A stretch of DNA of 64,000 bases from Cupriavidus taiwanensis (GTDB lineage Bacteria > Pseudomonadota > Gammaproteobacteria > Burkholderiales > Burkholderiaceae), in contig NZ_LT976854.1 of NCBI RefSeq assembly GCF_900249755.1, positions 1,960,927 through 2,024,926 of the forward strand, read 5' to 3'. Below are positions 1 to 9,902 of the stretch, one piece after another. The position numbers and the translations under genes are program-made. Position 1 is the stretch's first letter. The number at the start of each line of letters is the position of its first letter. The notes under the pieces were generated by a model, which saw only the letters and a program-made list of their open reading frames with translations, was not told where the DNA came from and did no database searches.

Positions 1-921
1 GAGATCGCCAGCAACGACGGCTACCTGCTGCAGTACTTTGTGCAGGCCGGCGTGCCTTGCCTCGGCATCGAGCCCACCGCCAACACCGCCGCGGCGGCAC
101 GCGACAAGCACGTAGAAACGCGCGAGGTCTTCTTCGATGCGCAGAGCGCGCGCTCGCTCGCCGCGCAAGGCTGGCAGGTCGACCTGTTGCTGGGCAATAA
201 CGTGCTGGCCCACGTGCCGGACATCAACGACTTCGTCGCCGGCATGCCGGTGGTGCTCAAGCCGGAGGGCGTGATTACGCTGGAGTTTCCCCATCTGCTG
301 CGGCTGCTGGAAGAGAACCAGTTCGACACGCTCTACCACGAGCACTATTCCTACCTGTCGCTGACCGCGCTGATGCCGGTGCTGGCGCGCGCAGGCCTGC
401 GCGCCTTCGACGTCGAGCATCTGCCCACGCACGGCGGCAGCTTGCGGCTGTATGCCTGCCACGCCGCGGCACGCCATGCCGGCTCGCCCGCCGTGCAGGC
501 GTGCCTGGATGCGGAAGGCGCCGCCGGACTGACCTCGGCCGCCGGCTACGCAGCGTTCGCGCAGCGCGTGCAGCGCGCCAGGCAGGAGCTGCTGGTGTTT
601 CTGGTGGAGGCCAGGCGTGCCGGCAAACGCGTGGCGGCCTACGGGGCCGCCGCCAAGGGAAATACGCTGCTGAACTACTGCGGCGCACGCGCCGATCTGG
701 TCGAGTTCGTGGTCGACCGCAATCCGGCCAAGCAGGGCCGCTTGCTGCCAGGTACGCGCATCCCGGTGCTGGCTCCAGAGGCCGTCACCACGCATCGCCC
801 CGACTATCTGCTGGTGCTCCCATGGAACCTGCTTGACGAGATCCAGCAGCAAATGGCACACATCCGCGCCTGGGGCGGCCGCTTTGTCACCGCCATCCCC
901 CATACCGTGGTGCATCCATGA
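1..921 (+). CDS. Sugar C-methyltransferase, SAM-dependent (5' end outside window)
   Basis: The frame is open from base 1, so the N-terminus, including the zinc-binding domain usual in this family, lies outside the window. The visible protein starts in the SAM-binding loop (EIASNDGYLL), continues through an HEHYSYLS catalytic-type motif, and ends in the C-terminal domain typical of sugar C-methyltransferases (GAAAKGNTLLNY, then VLPWN). Known relatives transfer a methyl group to a carbon of a nucleotide-linked 4-ketosugar. Its stop overlaps the ATG of the next gene (ATGA), so the two are translationally coupled. The family is well supported; the exact sugar is not known. Confidence 0.85.
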   Translation, partial: EIASNDGYLLQYFVQAGVPCLGIEPTANTAAAARDKHVETREVFFDAQSARSLAAQGWQVDLLLGNNVLAHVPDINDFVAGMPVVLKPEGVITLEFPHLLRLLEENQFDTLYHEHYSYLSLTALMPVLARAGLRAFDVEHLPTHGGSLRLYACHAAARHAGSPAVQACLDAEGAAGLTSAAGYAAFAQRVQRARQELLVFLVEARRAGKRVAAYGAAAKGNTLLNYCGARADLVEFVVDRNPAKQGRLLPGTRIPVLAPEAVTTHRPDYLLVLPWNLLDEIQQQMAHIRAWGGRFVTAIPHTVVHP

Positions 922-1472
922 TTTTCACGCCGACCCGCATCGCCGGCGCATGGCTGATCGATCCCGAGCCGCTGCACGACGAGCGCGGCCATTTCGCCCG
1001 CGTCGTCTGCCAGGACACGTTCGAGCGCCATGGGCTCAATGCACGGTTCGTGCAGCAAAGCGTATCGCGCAACACGCGCGCCGGGATCCTGCGCGGCATG
1101 CATTTCCAGGCAGGCGACGCCGCAGAAGACAAGCTGGTGCGCACCACCACCGGCGCGGTCTACGACGTGATCCTGGACCTGCGCAGCGATTCCGCAACCT
1201 ACCTTCAATGGCAGGCATTCGAACTCTCCGCGCAGTCGCAACGGGCGGTCTATATCCCGAAAGGGGTGGCGCACGGTTTCCAGACGCTTACGGCGTTGTC
1301 TGAGGTGTTCTACCAGATGACCGTTCCCTACAGCCCCCGGCACAGCCAGGGGGTGCGCTGGGACGACCCCGACATCGGCATCGCCTGGCCGGATTGTGAA
1401 GACCGGCTTATCTCGGCGAGGGATCTCGCGCTGCCGACACTGGCCGAATCGGCTGGTGCCGCACCGCGTTGA
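918..1472 (+). CDS. rfbC: RmlC-type dTDP-4-dehydrorhamnose 3,5-epimerase family protein
   Basis: The 184-residue cupin protein belongs to the RmlC family, which epimerises C3 and/or C5 of dTDP-4-keto-6-deoxyglucose in the cytoplasm. It carries the RGMHFQ segment with the family's catalytic histidine, PKGVAHGFQTL in the barrel, and the closing SxGVRWDDPDIGIAWP-type signature. Length matches the family. The ATG overlaps the preceding methyltransferase stop. rmlA, rmlB and rmlD are not in the window, and next to a C-methyltransferase it may serve a branched or 3-/5-epimerised deoxysugar instead of plain rhamnose. Confidence 0.85.
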   Translation: MIFTPTRIAGAWLIDPEPLHDERGHFARVVCQDTFERHGLNARFVQQSVSRNTRAGILRGMHFQAGDAAEDKLVRTTTGAVYDVILDLRSDSATYLQWQAFELSAQSQRAVYIPKGVAHGFQTLTALSEVFYQMTVPYSPRHSQGVRWDDPDIGIAWPDCEDRLISARDLALPTLAESAGAAPR

Positions 1473-1518
1473 TCGCTCCGTTTCCCCGACTCATTACCGC
1501 AGCCAAATCCGATACCCC

Positions 1519-2589
1519 ATGAATACCGAAGCCCTTCAGAAACTGTCTGCGGCACTGCGGACCGTGGCCGCAAGCCCCGCTGCCCGCGACAAGGTCCTCG
1601 CCATGTGCAGGTCGATCGAACAGGACCTGGCCAGCTATGCCGGCAGCGTGCGCGATGATATCACCGGACCGATCATCGATGCGCTGCACGATGAAACCAC
1701 CCGCCTGCGCAAGACGCTCTCCGACGGGACCGTATTCGAGTTCCTGTACCGCACCAAGATCGCCCGCGATTTCCTCATGAGCACGCCGGAGCAACCGGAC
1801 CACGTCTGGGAGCCGCAAACCACCAAGCTGCTGCTGCGGCTGTGCGCGGCTGGCGGCCATGCGCTGGTCGGAGGGGCCTATTTCGGGGACCAGGTCGTCC
1901 TGATGGCACGCCGGCTGGCGCTGGCCGGAGGCACCTGCCACGCCTTCGAGCCGAACGCGGACCAGCTGGCCATGCTGCGGCGCAATGCCGAGCTCAATGC
2001 CGTCGGCAATATCCGCAGCTGGCGCCTGGGCCTGTGGTCGGACAGCACTTCGCACCTGCGCCTGGTGGGCCACGATTCGTTTGCCCATGCGGAACGCGCC
2101 GACGCCGCCGATGGTGCGGCCAGCTTCGCCACCATTACCGTTGACGACTACTGCGCGCAGCAGGACATCGATCGGCTCAGCCTGATCATGCTGGATATCG
2201 AAGGCGCCGAACTCAACGTGTTCAGGGGCGCGGCAAAGCAGCTGTCACGTCCGGCCGGTGCCGCGCCCAATCTGGTGTTCGAGGTGCATCGCCATTACGT
2301 CGACTGGAGCCATGGCCTGCAGAATGCCGAGATCGTCCGCGAACTCGCGGACTATGGCTACCATGTCTACGCGGTACGTGACTTCAATTCGAACGTCGAT
2401 ATGCGCGGACGCCCGGTCGAGCTTGTGCCGGTCGACGACATTTACCTCGACGGCCCCCCCCATGGCTTCAACATGGTCGCGGTCAAGGATCCCGCGCTGC
2501 TGCGTGCGGCCGATTTCGCACTGTGCCCCGGTGTCAGCCCCAAGCTGCTCTGGCACCGCGATCCGGCGCTGCACCACCCGCTCCATTGA
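1519..2589 (+). CDS. FkbM-family methyltransferase
   Basis: I start this 356-residue protein at the ATG at 1519, since the longer frame runs back into rfbC. It has a C-terminal FkbM-type methyltransferase domain: a GGAYFGDQVV glycine-rich SAM loop, an acidic strand end in HAFEPN, and LIMLDIEGAELNVFRGA, the family's signature. FkbM proteins O-methylate sugars or polyketides. The first 100 residues are helical and not recognised. It sits 46 bases after rfbC and two bases before the next gene, so it belongs to the same glycan operon. The acceptor cannot be read from sequence. Confidence 0.8.
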   Translation: MNTEALQKLSAALRTVAASPAARDKVLAMCRSIEQDLASYAGSVRDDITGPIIDALHDETTRLRKTLSDGTVFEFLYRTKIARDFLMSTPEQPDHVWEPQTTKLLLRLCAAGGHALVGGAYFGDQVVLMARRLALAGGTCHAFEPNADQLAMLRRNAELNAVGNIRSWRLGLWSDSTSHLRLVGHDSFAHAERADAADGAASFATITVDDYCAQQDIDRLSLIMLDIEGAELNVFRGAAKQLSRPAGAAPNLVFEVHRHYVDWSHGLQNAEIVRELADYGYHVYAVRDFNSNVDMRGRPVELVPVDDIYLDGPPHGFNMVAVKDPALLRAADFALCPGVSPKLLWHRDPALHHPLH

Positions 2590-2591
2590 AC

Positions 2592-3413
2592 ATGGCAATG
2601 ACCATGCCTTGTACCGTCATTGGCGGCGCGGGCTTCGTCGGAAGACGGCTTGCCGCGAGGCTGCGCGCCGCCGGATGCGAGGTCAGCGTGCCGCGACGTG
2701 ATGACCCCGAGCTGCTGTCGCGCGACCTGGGCCAGGTCTACTATTGCGCCGGGCTGACCGCCGACTACGCTGCCCGCCCGTACGACACGGTGCAAGCCCA
2801 CGTGGGCCTGCTCGCCGACGTGCTGCGCGCGGGCCGCTTCTCCCGCCTTGTCTACCTGTCGTCCACCCGTCTCTACGACAGTGCGCCTCAGATGCCGGCA
2901 GACGAAGCAGCGCCATTGACGCTCGCGCCAGCCAACCCGCGTGCGCTCTACGATTTGTCCAAGGCGCTCGGCGAGAACCTTTGCCTGACGCTGGCACCGG
3001 GGCGGGCAACGGTGGCCAGGCTCTCGTGCGTGTTCGACTGGGAGGATGGCGCCCCCGGCTTCCTGTCCGGATGGCTGCAGCGGGCGGCAATCCAGCGCGA
3101 GCTCCGGCTGGACACCGACGCTGCCGTGGTGCGTGACTATATCCACCTCGACGACGTGGTCACGGCACTGGTCGCACTGGCGGAGGCGCCGGATACCGGC
3201 ATCTTCAATGTCGCCAGCGGCACCAACGTCTCCAACGGCGAGCTGGCCGGGGTATTCAGGCGACGCGGCTGGCAGGTCGCGCTGGCTCGCGCCACGGCAC
3301 CGCAGCTTGCGCCGCAGTGCCGTGTGCAACGGCTGCATGCACTGGGCGTCGTGCCGCGCGATGCGCGCGATATCGTCGACGCCCGGCTCGCGGAGATCGC
3401 TGCATGGAACTGA
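2592..3413 (+). CDS. NAD-dependent epimerase/dehydratase (extended SDR)
   Basis: The 273-residue Rossmann protein has an N-terminal nucleotide-binding motif (VIGGAGFVG), a YLSSTRLYD strand and a YDLSK active-site Tyr/Lys pair, all typical of extended short-chain dehydrogenases acting on nucleotide sugars. DYIHLDDVV near residue 180 and the FNVASG segment also fit. It is slightly shorter than classic GalE/RmlB. The ATG at 2592 starts two bases after the preceding stop, and the gene overlaps the next start by ten bases. It probably reduces or epimerises the sugar intermediate made by its neighbours. Confidence 0.82.
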   Translation: MAMTMPCTVIGGAGFVGRRLAARLRAAGCEVSVPRRDDPELLSRDLGQVYYCAGLTADYAARPYDTVQAHVGLLADVLRAGRFSRLVYLSSTRLYDSAPQMPADEAAPLTLAPANPRALYDLSKALGENLCLTLAPGRATVARLSCVFDWEDGAPGFLSGWLQRAAIQRELRLDTDAAVVRDYIHLDDVVTALVALAEAPDTGIFNVASGTNVSNGELAGVFRRRGWQVALARATAPQLAPQCRVQRLHALGVVPRDARDIVDARLAEIAAWN

Positions 3414-4057
3414 TTGGTCAAACCGGCGCGAGCCTGGCCACCTATACCTGTGAGCAGGTCGACAGGCTGATACCGGACGGTCAAGCCCGGGCCATGCGCC
3501 CGGTGATCGAACGCAACCTTGACGAAGCACTGGCGCGCACGGTCCGCTGCATCGACGCCGTGAAGATGTGGAAGCCAGGAGCCTTCAACTACCTGCACTC
3601 CAGCCAGTACTGCCAGTATCTCTATTACCTCGCCAATACGATCTGGCGCAATGAACGGGACGCGCAGAACTGCACGCGGCTGTTCCTGCTGAACAAGGCG
3701 CTCAACGGCATCGACCTGTTCTACGAGATCGAGATGCCGGAGATCTTCTTCATCGGCCACTCCGTCGGCATCGTGCTCGCCAAGGCGACCTACGGCAACT
3801 ATCTGGTGCTTTACCAGAATTCCACCGTCGGCAAGAACCATGGCGCGGCGCCGGTCATCGGCGACGGGGTGGTGATGTACCCCAACTCGGCCATCATTGG
3901 GCGCAGCCGCGTGGGTGCCGGCTCGGTGATCGCGCAAGGGGTCGGGGTGATCAACCGGGACACGCCGGGCGACTGCCTGGTCTTTGCCGGGCAGGGCGGC
4001 GACCTGGTTTGCAAGCCGGCGACGCAACCTGCGCTGGAGGAGTACTTCCGCGTCTGA
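3404..4057 (+). CDS. Hexapeptide-repeat acyltransferase, CysE/LpxA-like
   Basis: The 217-residue protein has a helical N-terminal half and a C-terminal left-handed beta helix (VIGDGVVMYPNSAIIGRSRVGAGSVIAQGVGV, about residues 145-180), the fold of serine acetyltransferases and sugar O-/N-acetyltransferases. IGHSVGIVLAKATYGN resembles the CysE active-site region. As the last gene of the glycan operon, overlapping the epimerase by ten bases and followed by a strong terminator, it most likely acetylates the sugar. A true serine acetyltransferase role is less likely from context. Confidence 0.75.
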   Translation: MELIGQTGASLATYTCEQVDRLIPDGQARAMRPVIERNLDEALARTVRCIDAVKMWKPGAFNYLHSSQYCQYLYYLANTIWRNERDAQNCTRLFLLNKALNGIDLFYEIEMPEIFFIGHSVGIVLAKATYGNYLVLYQNSTVGKNHGAAPVIGDGVVMYPNSAIIGRSRVGAGSVIAQGVGVINRDTPGDCLVFAGQGGDLVCKPATQPALEEYFRV

Positions 4058-4090
4058 CAAGCCGGCCGTCAGGCGCGCTCGCCAGCCATC

Positions 4091-4125
4091 ACCCCTGCCC
4101 GCTCGCGCGGTGCAGGGGTGTTTTT
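4091..4125 (+). terminator. Rho-independent terminator of the glycan operon
   Basis: A perfect 8-bp stem, ACCCCTGC (4091-4098) pairing with GCAGGGGT (4112-4119), has a 13-nt loop and is followed at once by GTTTTT. It lies 33 bases after the acyltransferase stop and just before the end of the convergent fliE. Confidence 0.85.
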
Positions 4126-4141
4126 CCAGTCTGCCGGGCGA

Positions 4142-4465
4142 TCACACCGGCATATTCATCATCTCCTGATACGCCGCCACCAGCCGGTTGCGCACCTGCA
4201 CCCCCGTCTGGAACGACACATTGGCCTTCTGCAGGTCGATCATCACGTCATTGAGCGCCACGCCGGGCTTGCCCAGCTCGAACGCCTCGGCCTGGCCGTA
4301 GGCGCGTTCCTGCGCGGCGTTGATGCGGCCGAGCGAGCGCTGCAGTTCGCCGGCAAAGCCGCCGCCGACCGGCGCGGCGGACTGACTGGCACTGTTGCCC
4401 GAGGCAAGCTGGGACAGCCCGCGCAGTTGCTGCAGCATGCCCTCGATGGAAGAGATAGTGGTCAT
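4142..4465 (-). CDS. fliE: Flagellar hook-basal body complex protein FliE
   Basis: The 107-residue protein is a standard-length FliE, the adaptor that joins the MS ring (FliF) to the proximal rod. The conserved C-terminal half is clear: NDVMIDLQKANVSFQTGVQVRNRLVAAYQEMMNMPV, read here as the usual helix that inserts into the rod, ending in the family's M-x-M-P-V. It is transcribed away from fliF, with a shared 418-bp upstream region, an arrangement common in beta-proteobacteria. Confidence 0.95.
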   Translation of the reverse strand: MTTISSIEGMLQQLRGLSQLASGNSASQSAAPVGGGFAGELQRSLGRINAAQERAYGQAEAFELGKPGVALNDVMIDLQKANVSFQTGVQVRNRLVAAYQEMMNMPV

Positions 4466-4883
4466 TTGGCTGGTCGTAGGCCGGCGTACCGGCTCGGTTG
4501 GTCTTGTGGCGCGCCCCTTGCATCACGCGCCGGCCTGCCGGCAGGCAGGCCTCGGGCGGTTCGCACCCAGTTTCAGCCCCCGCAGAGTACCCGTCCGCCG
4601 CGCCGGTCCATGGGCCGAAATCGGACAAAAAACCGGGTCTATTCGCCGGATTGTCGGGCTCAAGTCTGGCCGATCATTGCCACCGTGCCGGAAGAGCGCG
4701 GGCCAGGGCCCGTGCTAATGCCGGCAATCACCAGACAACCATCCATTCGGGAGTACGCGTGTTTTCTCTGCAGCGCAACGTGAGCAATGCGGTGAGCCGT
4801 GCCGTGAGCCGGGCCGACGACCAGGGCGGTCAGCATCGCCCGTGCCGTCGCGCGCACCGCCGCGCCGGATCCGGAGCACGCGC
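4466..4883. other. Divergent fliE/fliF regulatory region
   Basis: This 418-bp gene-free stretch separates the two flagellar units. It holds the sigma-54-like element at 4507-4522, a perfect 14-bp palindrome GCCTGCCGGCAGGC at 4533-4546, and a short A-run near 4628. I found no convincing sigma-28 (FliA) box and no intact open frame. Confidence 0.6.
4507..4522 (+). promoter_or_regulatory. Sigma-54-like promoter toward fliF
   Basis: TGGCGCGCCCCTTGCA matches the RpoN consensus TGGCACG-N4-TTGCW, with the invariant GG and GC dinucleotides exactly 12 bases apart. A perfect 14-bp palindrome (4533-4546) lies where transcription would start. The leader to fliF would be about 350 nt, which is long, so the call is tentative. 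Sigma-54 control of class II/III flagellar genes is well known in proteobacteria. Confidence 0.4.
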
Positions 4884-6605
4884 ATGACCGCGGCAGTGGC
4901 ACTGCCCGGGCGTCCGGCCGAAATGCTGGAGCGCCTGAAGGCCAACCCGAAGCTGCCGCTGATGCTGGGCGGCGCGGCGCTGGCCGCGGCGATCGCGGTG
5001 GGCGTGCTGTGGTCGCGCGGGCCGGACTACAAGGTGCTGTACAGCAACCTGTCCGAGCGCGACGGCGGCGCGGTGCTGCAGTCGCTGCAGCAGATGAACG
5101 TGCCGTACAAGTTCGCCGAAGGCGGCGGCGCCGTGATGGTGCCGGCCGAGAAGGTGCACGAGACGCGCCTGCGGCTGGCCTCGCAAGGCCTGCCCAAGAG
5201 CGGCACCGCCGGCATGGAGCTGATGGACAACCAGAAGTTCGGCATCAGCCAGTTTGCCGAGCAGGTCAACTACCAGCGCGGGCTGGAGGGCGAGCTGGCG
5301 CGCTCGATCGAGTCGATCGCCGCGGTGCAGTCGGCGCGCGTGCACCTGGCCATCCCCAAGCCCACGCTGTTCGTGCGCGAGCGCCAGAAGCCGACCGCGT
5401 CGATCGTGCTGCAGCTGTTCCCGGGCCGCGCCATCGATGAAGGGCAGGTCGCGGCGATCAGCCATTTGGTGTCGTCGAGCGTGCCGGAACTGACGCCCAA
5501 GTCGATCTCGATCGTCGACCAGCACGGCAACCTGCTGTCGAACACCGGCAACGAGCGCATGCTCGACGCCACCCAGCTCAAGTATGTGCAGGCGCTGGAG
5601 CAGAACTACCTGAAGCGCATCGAGGCGATCCTGACGCCGATCGTCGGCAAGGACAACGTGCGCGCGCAGGTCACCGCCGACGTCGATTTCTCCATCGTCG
5701 AGCACACCGACGAGAGCTACAAGCCCAACCAGGACCCGACCCGCACGGCGATCCGCAGCCAGCAGACCAGCGAATCGACCCAGCAGGGCGCAACGCCCCC
5801 GGGCGGCGTGCCCGGCGCGCTGTCGAACCAGCCGCCCGCTGCCGCCGCCGCGCCGGTGACCACGCCACAGACCCCGCGCGCGGGCCAGGCGCCGGGCCAG
5901 GCCGGCGCGCCGGCTGCTGCCCAACCCGGCCAGGCGGGCCAGCCCGGCCAGGCCGCGCAGGGCGCCACCACCGCCGCGTCCGGCGGCCCGAGCAGCAACC
6001 GCCGCGACTCCACCGTCAACTACGAGCTGGACCGCTCGGTGCGCCACGTGCAGCAGGCCCCGGGCGGCGTGCGCCGGCTGTCGGTGGCGGTGGTGGTCAA
6101 CTACCGCCAGCAGGCCGATGCCAAGGGCAAGCTCGTGGCCGAGCCGCTGCCGCCGGCGCTGCTCGCGCAGATCCAGAACCTGACCAAGGAAGCGATGGGG
6201 TTCTCGGCCGACCGCGGCGACTCCATCAACGTGGTCAACAGCCCCTTCACCGCCGAGCGCGAGAAGGCCGAGCCCGAACTGCCGCTGTGGAAGCAGCCCG
6301 ACATGATTGCACTGGGCAAGACCCTGGCCGGCTACCTGCTGCTGGCACTGCTGGCGCTGTTCGCGTGGTTCAAGGTGGCGCGCCCGATCCTGCGCCGCTA
6401 CACCACGCCGCCGCTGCCGGCGCCGGAGCCCAAGGACGAGACCGAGGCGGTGCTGCTGCCGCCGGAAGAGCCGGCCAATCCGGAAGTGCTGCGGCTTGCC
6501 GCCAAGTACGAAAGCGATCTCGCGCTGGTGCGCGACGCCGCCCAGCGCGACCCGCGCCTGGTCGCCAGCGTGATCAAGAACTGGATTTCCAATGACAACC
6601 GCTAA
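4884..6605 (+). CDS. fliF: Flagellar MS-ring protein FliF
   Basis: FliF forms the inner-membrane MS ring of the flagellar basal body. The start at 4884 is chosen for its GGAG seven bases upstream; the protein is then 573 residues. Visible parts are a first membrane segment (about 25-43), the ring-building domains ([15 protein letters not shown] onward), a second membrane segment (about 473-497) and a C-terminal cytoplasmic tail, [13 protein letters not shown], that binds FliG. Between about residues 295 and 375 there is a Pro/Gln/Gly/Ala-rich insert with repeated PGQAG units in the periplasmic part. It overlaps fliG by 14 bases. Confidence 0.96.
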   Translation: MTAAVALPGRPAEMLERLKANPKLPLMLGGAALAAAIAVGVLWSRGPDYKVLYSNLSERDGGAVLQSLQQMNVPYKFAEGGGAVMVPAEKVHETRLRLASQGLPKSGTAGMELMDNQKFGISQFAEQVNYQRGLEGELARSIESIAAVQSARVHLAIPKPTLFVRERQKPTASIVLQLFPGRAIDEGQVAAISHLVSSSVPELTPKSISIVDQHGNLLSNTGNERMLDATQLKYVQALEQNYLKRIEAILTPIVGKDNVRAQVTADVDFSIVEHTDESYKPNQDPTRTAIRSQQTSESTQQGATPPGGVPGALSNQPPAAAAAPVTTPQTPRAGQAPGQAGAPAAAQPGQAGQPGQAAQGATTAASGGPSSNRRDSTVNYELDRSVRHVQQAPGGVRRLSVAVVVNYRQQADAKGKLVAEPLPPALLAQIQNLTKEAMGFSADRGDSINVVNSPFTAEREKAEPELPLWKQPDMIALGKTLAGYLLLALLALFAWFKVARPILRRYTTPPLPAPEPKDETEAVLLPPEEPANPEVLRLAAKYESDLALVRDAAQRDPRLVASVIKNWISNDNR

Positions 6606-7602
6606 AGGCATCTCAGAATCCGGCCTGCAGAAGAGCGCCATCCTGATGATGGCGATCGGCGAGGACGCCGCGGCCGAGGTGTTCAAGCACCTGTCGCAGC
6701 GCGAAGTGCAGGAGCTGGGCTCGGCCATGGCCACGCTCAGCTCGGTCACCCGCGAGGAAATGGCCGAGGTGCTGGGCGAGTTCCGCACCGAGACCGAGCA
6801 GTACCTGGCGCTGAACGTCGACTCCGGCGCGTTTATCCGCAGCGTGCTGAACAAGGCGCTGGGCGAGGAGCGCGCGCAGTCGGTGATCGAGGACATCCTG
6901 GAATCGCGCGACCCGGGCGGCGGCATCGACTCGCTCAACTGGATGGATGCCACGGCCATCGCCGAGCTGATCCGCGACGAGCATCCGCAGATCATCGCCA
7001 CCATCCTGATCCACCTGGACCGCCAGAAGTCGTCGGAAGTGCTGGGGCTGTTCACCGACCGCCTGCGCAACGACGTGATCCTGCGCATCGCCACCTTCGG
7101 CGGCGTGCAGCCGGGCGCGCTGCAGGAGCTGACCGACGTGCTGACCAAGCTGCTGGCGGGCCAGAGCCTGAAGCGCAGCCGCATGGGCGGCGTGCGCACG
7201 GCGGCGGAGATCATCAACCTGATGAGCACCGCGCACGAGGAAGCGGTGATCGACGGCGTGCGCCTGCACGACGGCGACCTGGCGCAGAAGATCATCGACG
7301 AGATGTTCCTGTTCGAGAACCTGCTCGAGGTCGATGACCGCGGCATCCAGCGCGTGCTCAAGGAAATCGCCACCGAGTCGCTGATCGTCGCGCTCAAGGG
7401 CGCGCCGCAGGAGCTGCGCGACAAGTTTATCCGCAACATGTCCACGCGCGCCGGCGAGATGCTGCGCGAGGACCTGGACGCGCTGGGCCCGGTGCGCGTG
7501 TCGCAGGTCGAGGCCGAGCAGAAGGCCATCCTGCAGGTGGTAAGGCGCCTGGCGGATGCGGGCGAAGTGCAGATCGGCGGAGGCGACGATGCCTATGTCT
7601 GA
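6592..7602 (+). CDS. fliG: Flagellar motor switch protein FliG
   Basis: The 336-residue FliG is the rotor protein that couples the MS ring to the C-ring and interacts with the stator. It is full length, with the N-terminal FliF-binding domain, the conserved EHPQ motif at 130-133, the GG hinge (199-200) and a C-terminal torque domain with charged helix residues. The start overlaps fliF and the stop overlaps fliH, so fliFGHIJ is a coupled unit. Confidence 0.97.
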   Translation: MTTAKGISESGLQKSAILMMAIGEDAAAEVFKHLSQREVQELGSAMATLSSVTREEMAEVLGEFRTETEQYLALNVDSGAFIRSVLNKALGEERAQSVIEDILESRDPGGGIDSLNWMDATAIAELIRDEHPQIIATILIHLDRQKSSEVLGLFTDRLRNDVILRIATFGGVQPGALQELTDVLTKLLAGQSLKRSRMGGVRTAAEIINLMSTAHEEAVIDGVRLHDGDLAQKIIDEMFLFENLLEVDDRGIQRVLKEIATESLIVALKGAPQELRDKFIRNMSTRAGEMLREDLDALGPVRVSQVEAEQKAILQVVRRLADAGEVQIGGGDDAYV

Positions 7603-8413
7603 AGCCGACCCCGAGCGCGGCAGCGCGCGCCGCGCGTTGGGCGCGGAGCCGCCGCCGTCCCTGGCCGGGCACCGCGCGGCGGGCGCGGCCGGCGGTACGG
7701 GCGGCTTTGCGCCGTTCGAGCCGCCGCGCCGCGCGCGTGGCGGCGCCGCCGGCTGGCAGCGCTGGCAGATGGGCTCGCTCGATACGCGGCATGCCGCGCC
7801 GCTGGAAACGCTGGCCGCCGTGCCCGCCGAACCCGCGCCGCCGCCGATCGACTTCGCCGCGCTCGACGCGATGCGCGAGGGCGCGCGCAAGGAAGGCTAT
7901 GCCCAGGGCTACACCCAGGGCCAGACCCAGGGCTACGGCGACGGCCATCGCGAAGGCTATGCGCGCGGCCTGGAAGCCGCCCGCAACGAGGCCGCGCAGC
8001 TGCAGGCGCTGGCCGGCAATTTCCGCAGCGCGCTGAGCCAGGTGGACGACGCGGTCGCGCGGGCGCTGGTGTCGCTGGCGCTGGACGTGGCGCGCCAGCT
8101 GGTGCGCTCGACGCTGGCGCAAGATCCCGCGGCGCTGCTGCCGGCGGTGCGCGAGCTGCTGACCAGCGAACCCGCGCTGTCGGGATCGCCCAGCCTGCTG
8201 CTGCACCCCGACGACGTGGCGCTGGTGGAAACGCACCTGCACGGCGAACTGGCCGCGGCCGGCTGGACCGTGCGCGCTGACCCGTCAGTGGCGCGCGGCG
8301 GCTGCATCGCCAGCGCCGCCAGCGGCGAGCGCGACGCCACGCTGCCCACGCGCTGGACCCGGGTGGTGCGCGCGCTGGGCCGCGACGACCCGTGGGAGCC
8401 GCCGCATGCCTGA
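7589..8413 (+). CDS. fliH: Flagellar assembly protein FliH
   Basis: FliH regulates the export ATPase FliI and tethers it to the export gate. The ATG at 7589 has GGAGG five bases upstream and lies inside the end of fliG; 274 residues result. The middle carries the FliH-type glycine-spaced helix repeats ([18 protein letters not shown], about residues 100-120), followed by the conserved C-terminal domain that binds FliI. The N-terminal 80 residues are Ala/Pro/Arg-rich and poorly conserved, as is usual. Confidence 0.92.
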   Translation: MPMSEADPERGSARRALGAEPPPSLAGHRAAGAAGGTGGFAPFEPPRRARGGAAGWQRWQMGSLDTRHAAPLETLAAVPAEPAPPPIDFAALDAMREGARKEGYAQGYTQGQTQGYGDGHREGYARGLEAARNEAAQLQALAGNFRSALSQVDDAVARALVSLALDVARQLVRSTLAQDPAALLPAVRELLTSEPALSGSPSLLLHPDDVALVETHLHGELAAAGWTVRADPSVARGGCIASAASGERDATLPTRWTRVVRALGRDDPWEPPHA

Positions 8414-9902
8414 CACCGCGCAGCACACCCACGCCGGCACGCCCGCGACGGATGCGGCGCAAGCCCACACGCAACGCTGGATCGGCGCGCTGAACGGCGC
8501 CGCGGCCGGCATCGCCGGGCTCGACAGCAAGCGCAGTTGCGGCCGCCTGACGCGCGCCGCGGGGCTGGTGCTGGAAGCCGTGGGCCTGCGCCTGCCGGTG
8601 GGCAGCGATTGCCTGATCGAGCTGCCGGCCGGACAGTTCACCACCGACAGCAACGCCCCGCGCACCGCCGAGGCCGAAGTGGTCGGCTTTGGCGCCGACC
8701 GCCTCTACCTGATGCCGCAGTCCGACGTGGTGGGCCTGCTGCCGGGCGCGCGCGTCTATCCGCTGGAGCCGTCGCCGCAACCGGCCGGCGCCAGCGCGCC
8801 GCGCGAGCCGGGCTCCAAGCGCCTGCCGGTCGGCGCCGGCCTGCTAGGGCGCGTGCTCGATGCAGCGGGCCGCCCGCTCGACGGGCTCGGCCCGATCACC
8901 GCCGCGATGGAAGTGCCGCTGGCCGGCGAGCAGATCAACCCGCTGATGCGCGCCCCGATCGACACCGTGCTCGACACCGGCGTGCGCGCCATCAACGGCA
9001 TGCTGACGGTCGGCCGCGGCCAGCGCATGGGCCTGTTCGCGGGCTCCGGCGTGGGCAAGAGCGTGCTGCTCGGCATGATGGCGCGCTACACCAGCGCCGA
9101 CGTGATCGTGGTCGGCCTGATCGGCGAACGCGGCCGCGAGGTGAAGGAGTTCATCGAGAACATCCTGGGGCCGGAGGGCCGCCGCCGCTCGGTGGTGGTG
9201 GCCGCGCCGGCCGACTGCTCGCCGCTGCTGCGCATGCAGGGCGCCGCCTATGCCACGCGGCTGGCCGAGTACTTCCGCGACCAGGGCCAGCACGTGCTGC
9301 TGATCATGGATTCGCTGACACGCTACGCCATGGCGCAGCGCGAGATTGCGCTGGCGATCGGCGAGCCGCCCGCCACCAAGGGCTATCCGCCATCGGTCTT
9401 CGCCAAGCTGCCGACGCTGGTCGAGCGCACCGGCAACGGCCCCGAGGGCGGCGGCTCGATCACCGCGTTCTACACCGTGCTGACCGAAGGCGACGACCAG
9501 CAGGACCCGATCGCCGATTCCGCGCGCGCCATCCTGGATGGCCATATCGTGCTGTCGCGCAGCCTGGCCGAGGCCGGCCACTATCCGGCGATCGACGTCG
9601 AGGCTTCGATCAGCCGCGCCATGACCGCGCTGATCCCGCACGAACAGTTCGGCTCGGTGCGCCGCTTCAAGCAGCTGATGTCGCGCTACCAGCGCAACCG
9701 CGATCTGATCAGCGTGGGCGCCTACGTGCCCGGCAACGATCCGGAGCTGGACCTGGCGATCCAGCTGCATCCGCGCATGGAAGCCTTCCTGCAGCAAGAC
9801 ATCCACGAGCGCGCCGGCTACGCCGACGCGATCGCCGCGTTGCACAGCCTCTTCGACAGGAGTGAACATGCTCAAGCATTCACCGCTCAACACGCTGGCT
9901 GA
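8406..9902 (+). CDS. fliI: Flagellar export ATPase FliI
   Basis: The 498-residue F1-beta-like ATPase powers type III export of flagellar parts. The Walker A motif is GSGVGKS (213-219), the Walker B region [11 protein letters not shown] follows, and the catalytic region [13 protein letters not shown] is intact. Length is somewhat above the usual 440-460, owing to an N-terminal extension and a short insert near residue 120-135. It overlaps fliH by eight bases and fliJ by about 35 bases. Confidence 0.97.
   Translation: MPDTAQHTHAGTPATDAAQAHTQRWIGALNGAAAGIAGLDSKRSCGRLTRAAGLVLEAVGLRLPVGSDCLIELPAGQFTTDSNAPRTAEAEVVGFGADRLYLMPQSDVVGLLPGARVYPLEPSPQPAGASAPREPGSKRLPVGAGLLGRVLDAAGRPLDGLGPITAAMEVPLAGEQINPLMRAPIDTVLDTGVRAINGMLTVGRGQRMGLFAGSGVGKSVLLGMMARYTSADVIVVGLIGERGREVKEFIENILGPEGRRRSVVVAAPADCSPLLRMQGAAYATRLAEYFRDQGQHVLLIMDSLTRYAMAQREIALAIGEPPATKGYPPSVFAKLPTLVERTGNGPEGGGSITAFYTVLTEGDDQQDPIADSARAILDGHIVLSRSLAEAGHYPAIDVEASISRAMTALIPHEQFGSVRRFKQLMSRYQRNRDLISVGAYVPGNDPELDLAIQLHPRMEAFLQQDIHERAGYADAIAALHSLFDRSEHAQAFTAQHAG

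Noticed and set aside
4669-4676. GCCGATCA as a FliA (sigma-28) -10 element before fliF
   Set aside because: No TAAA-like -35 lies about 15 bases upstream.
4759-4883. In-frame GTG codons upstream of fliF as an N-terminal extension or leader peptide
   Set aside because: The frame beginning near 4759 is not that of fliF and shows no family similarity; GGAG at 4873-4876 supports the ATG at 4884.
4830-7529. An 899-codon minus-strand frame opposite fliF/fliG, and similar long frames opposite czcA and tssM
   Set aside because: The proteins read as Arg/His/Gln/Leu-rich mirror sequence without motifs; real conserved genes occupy the other strand.
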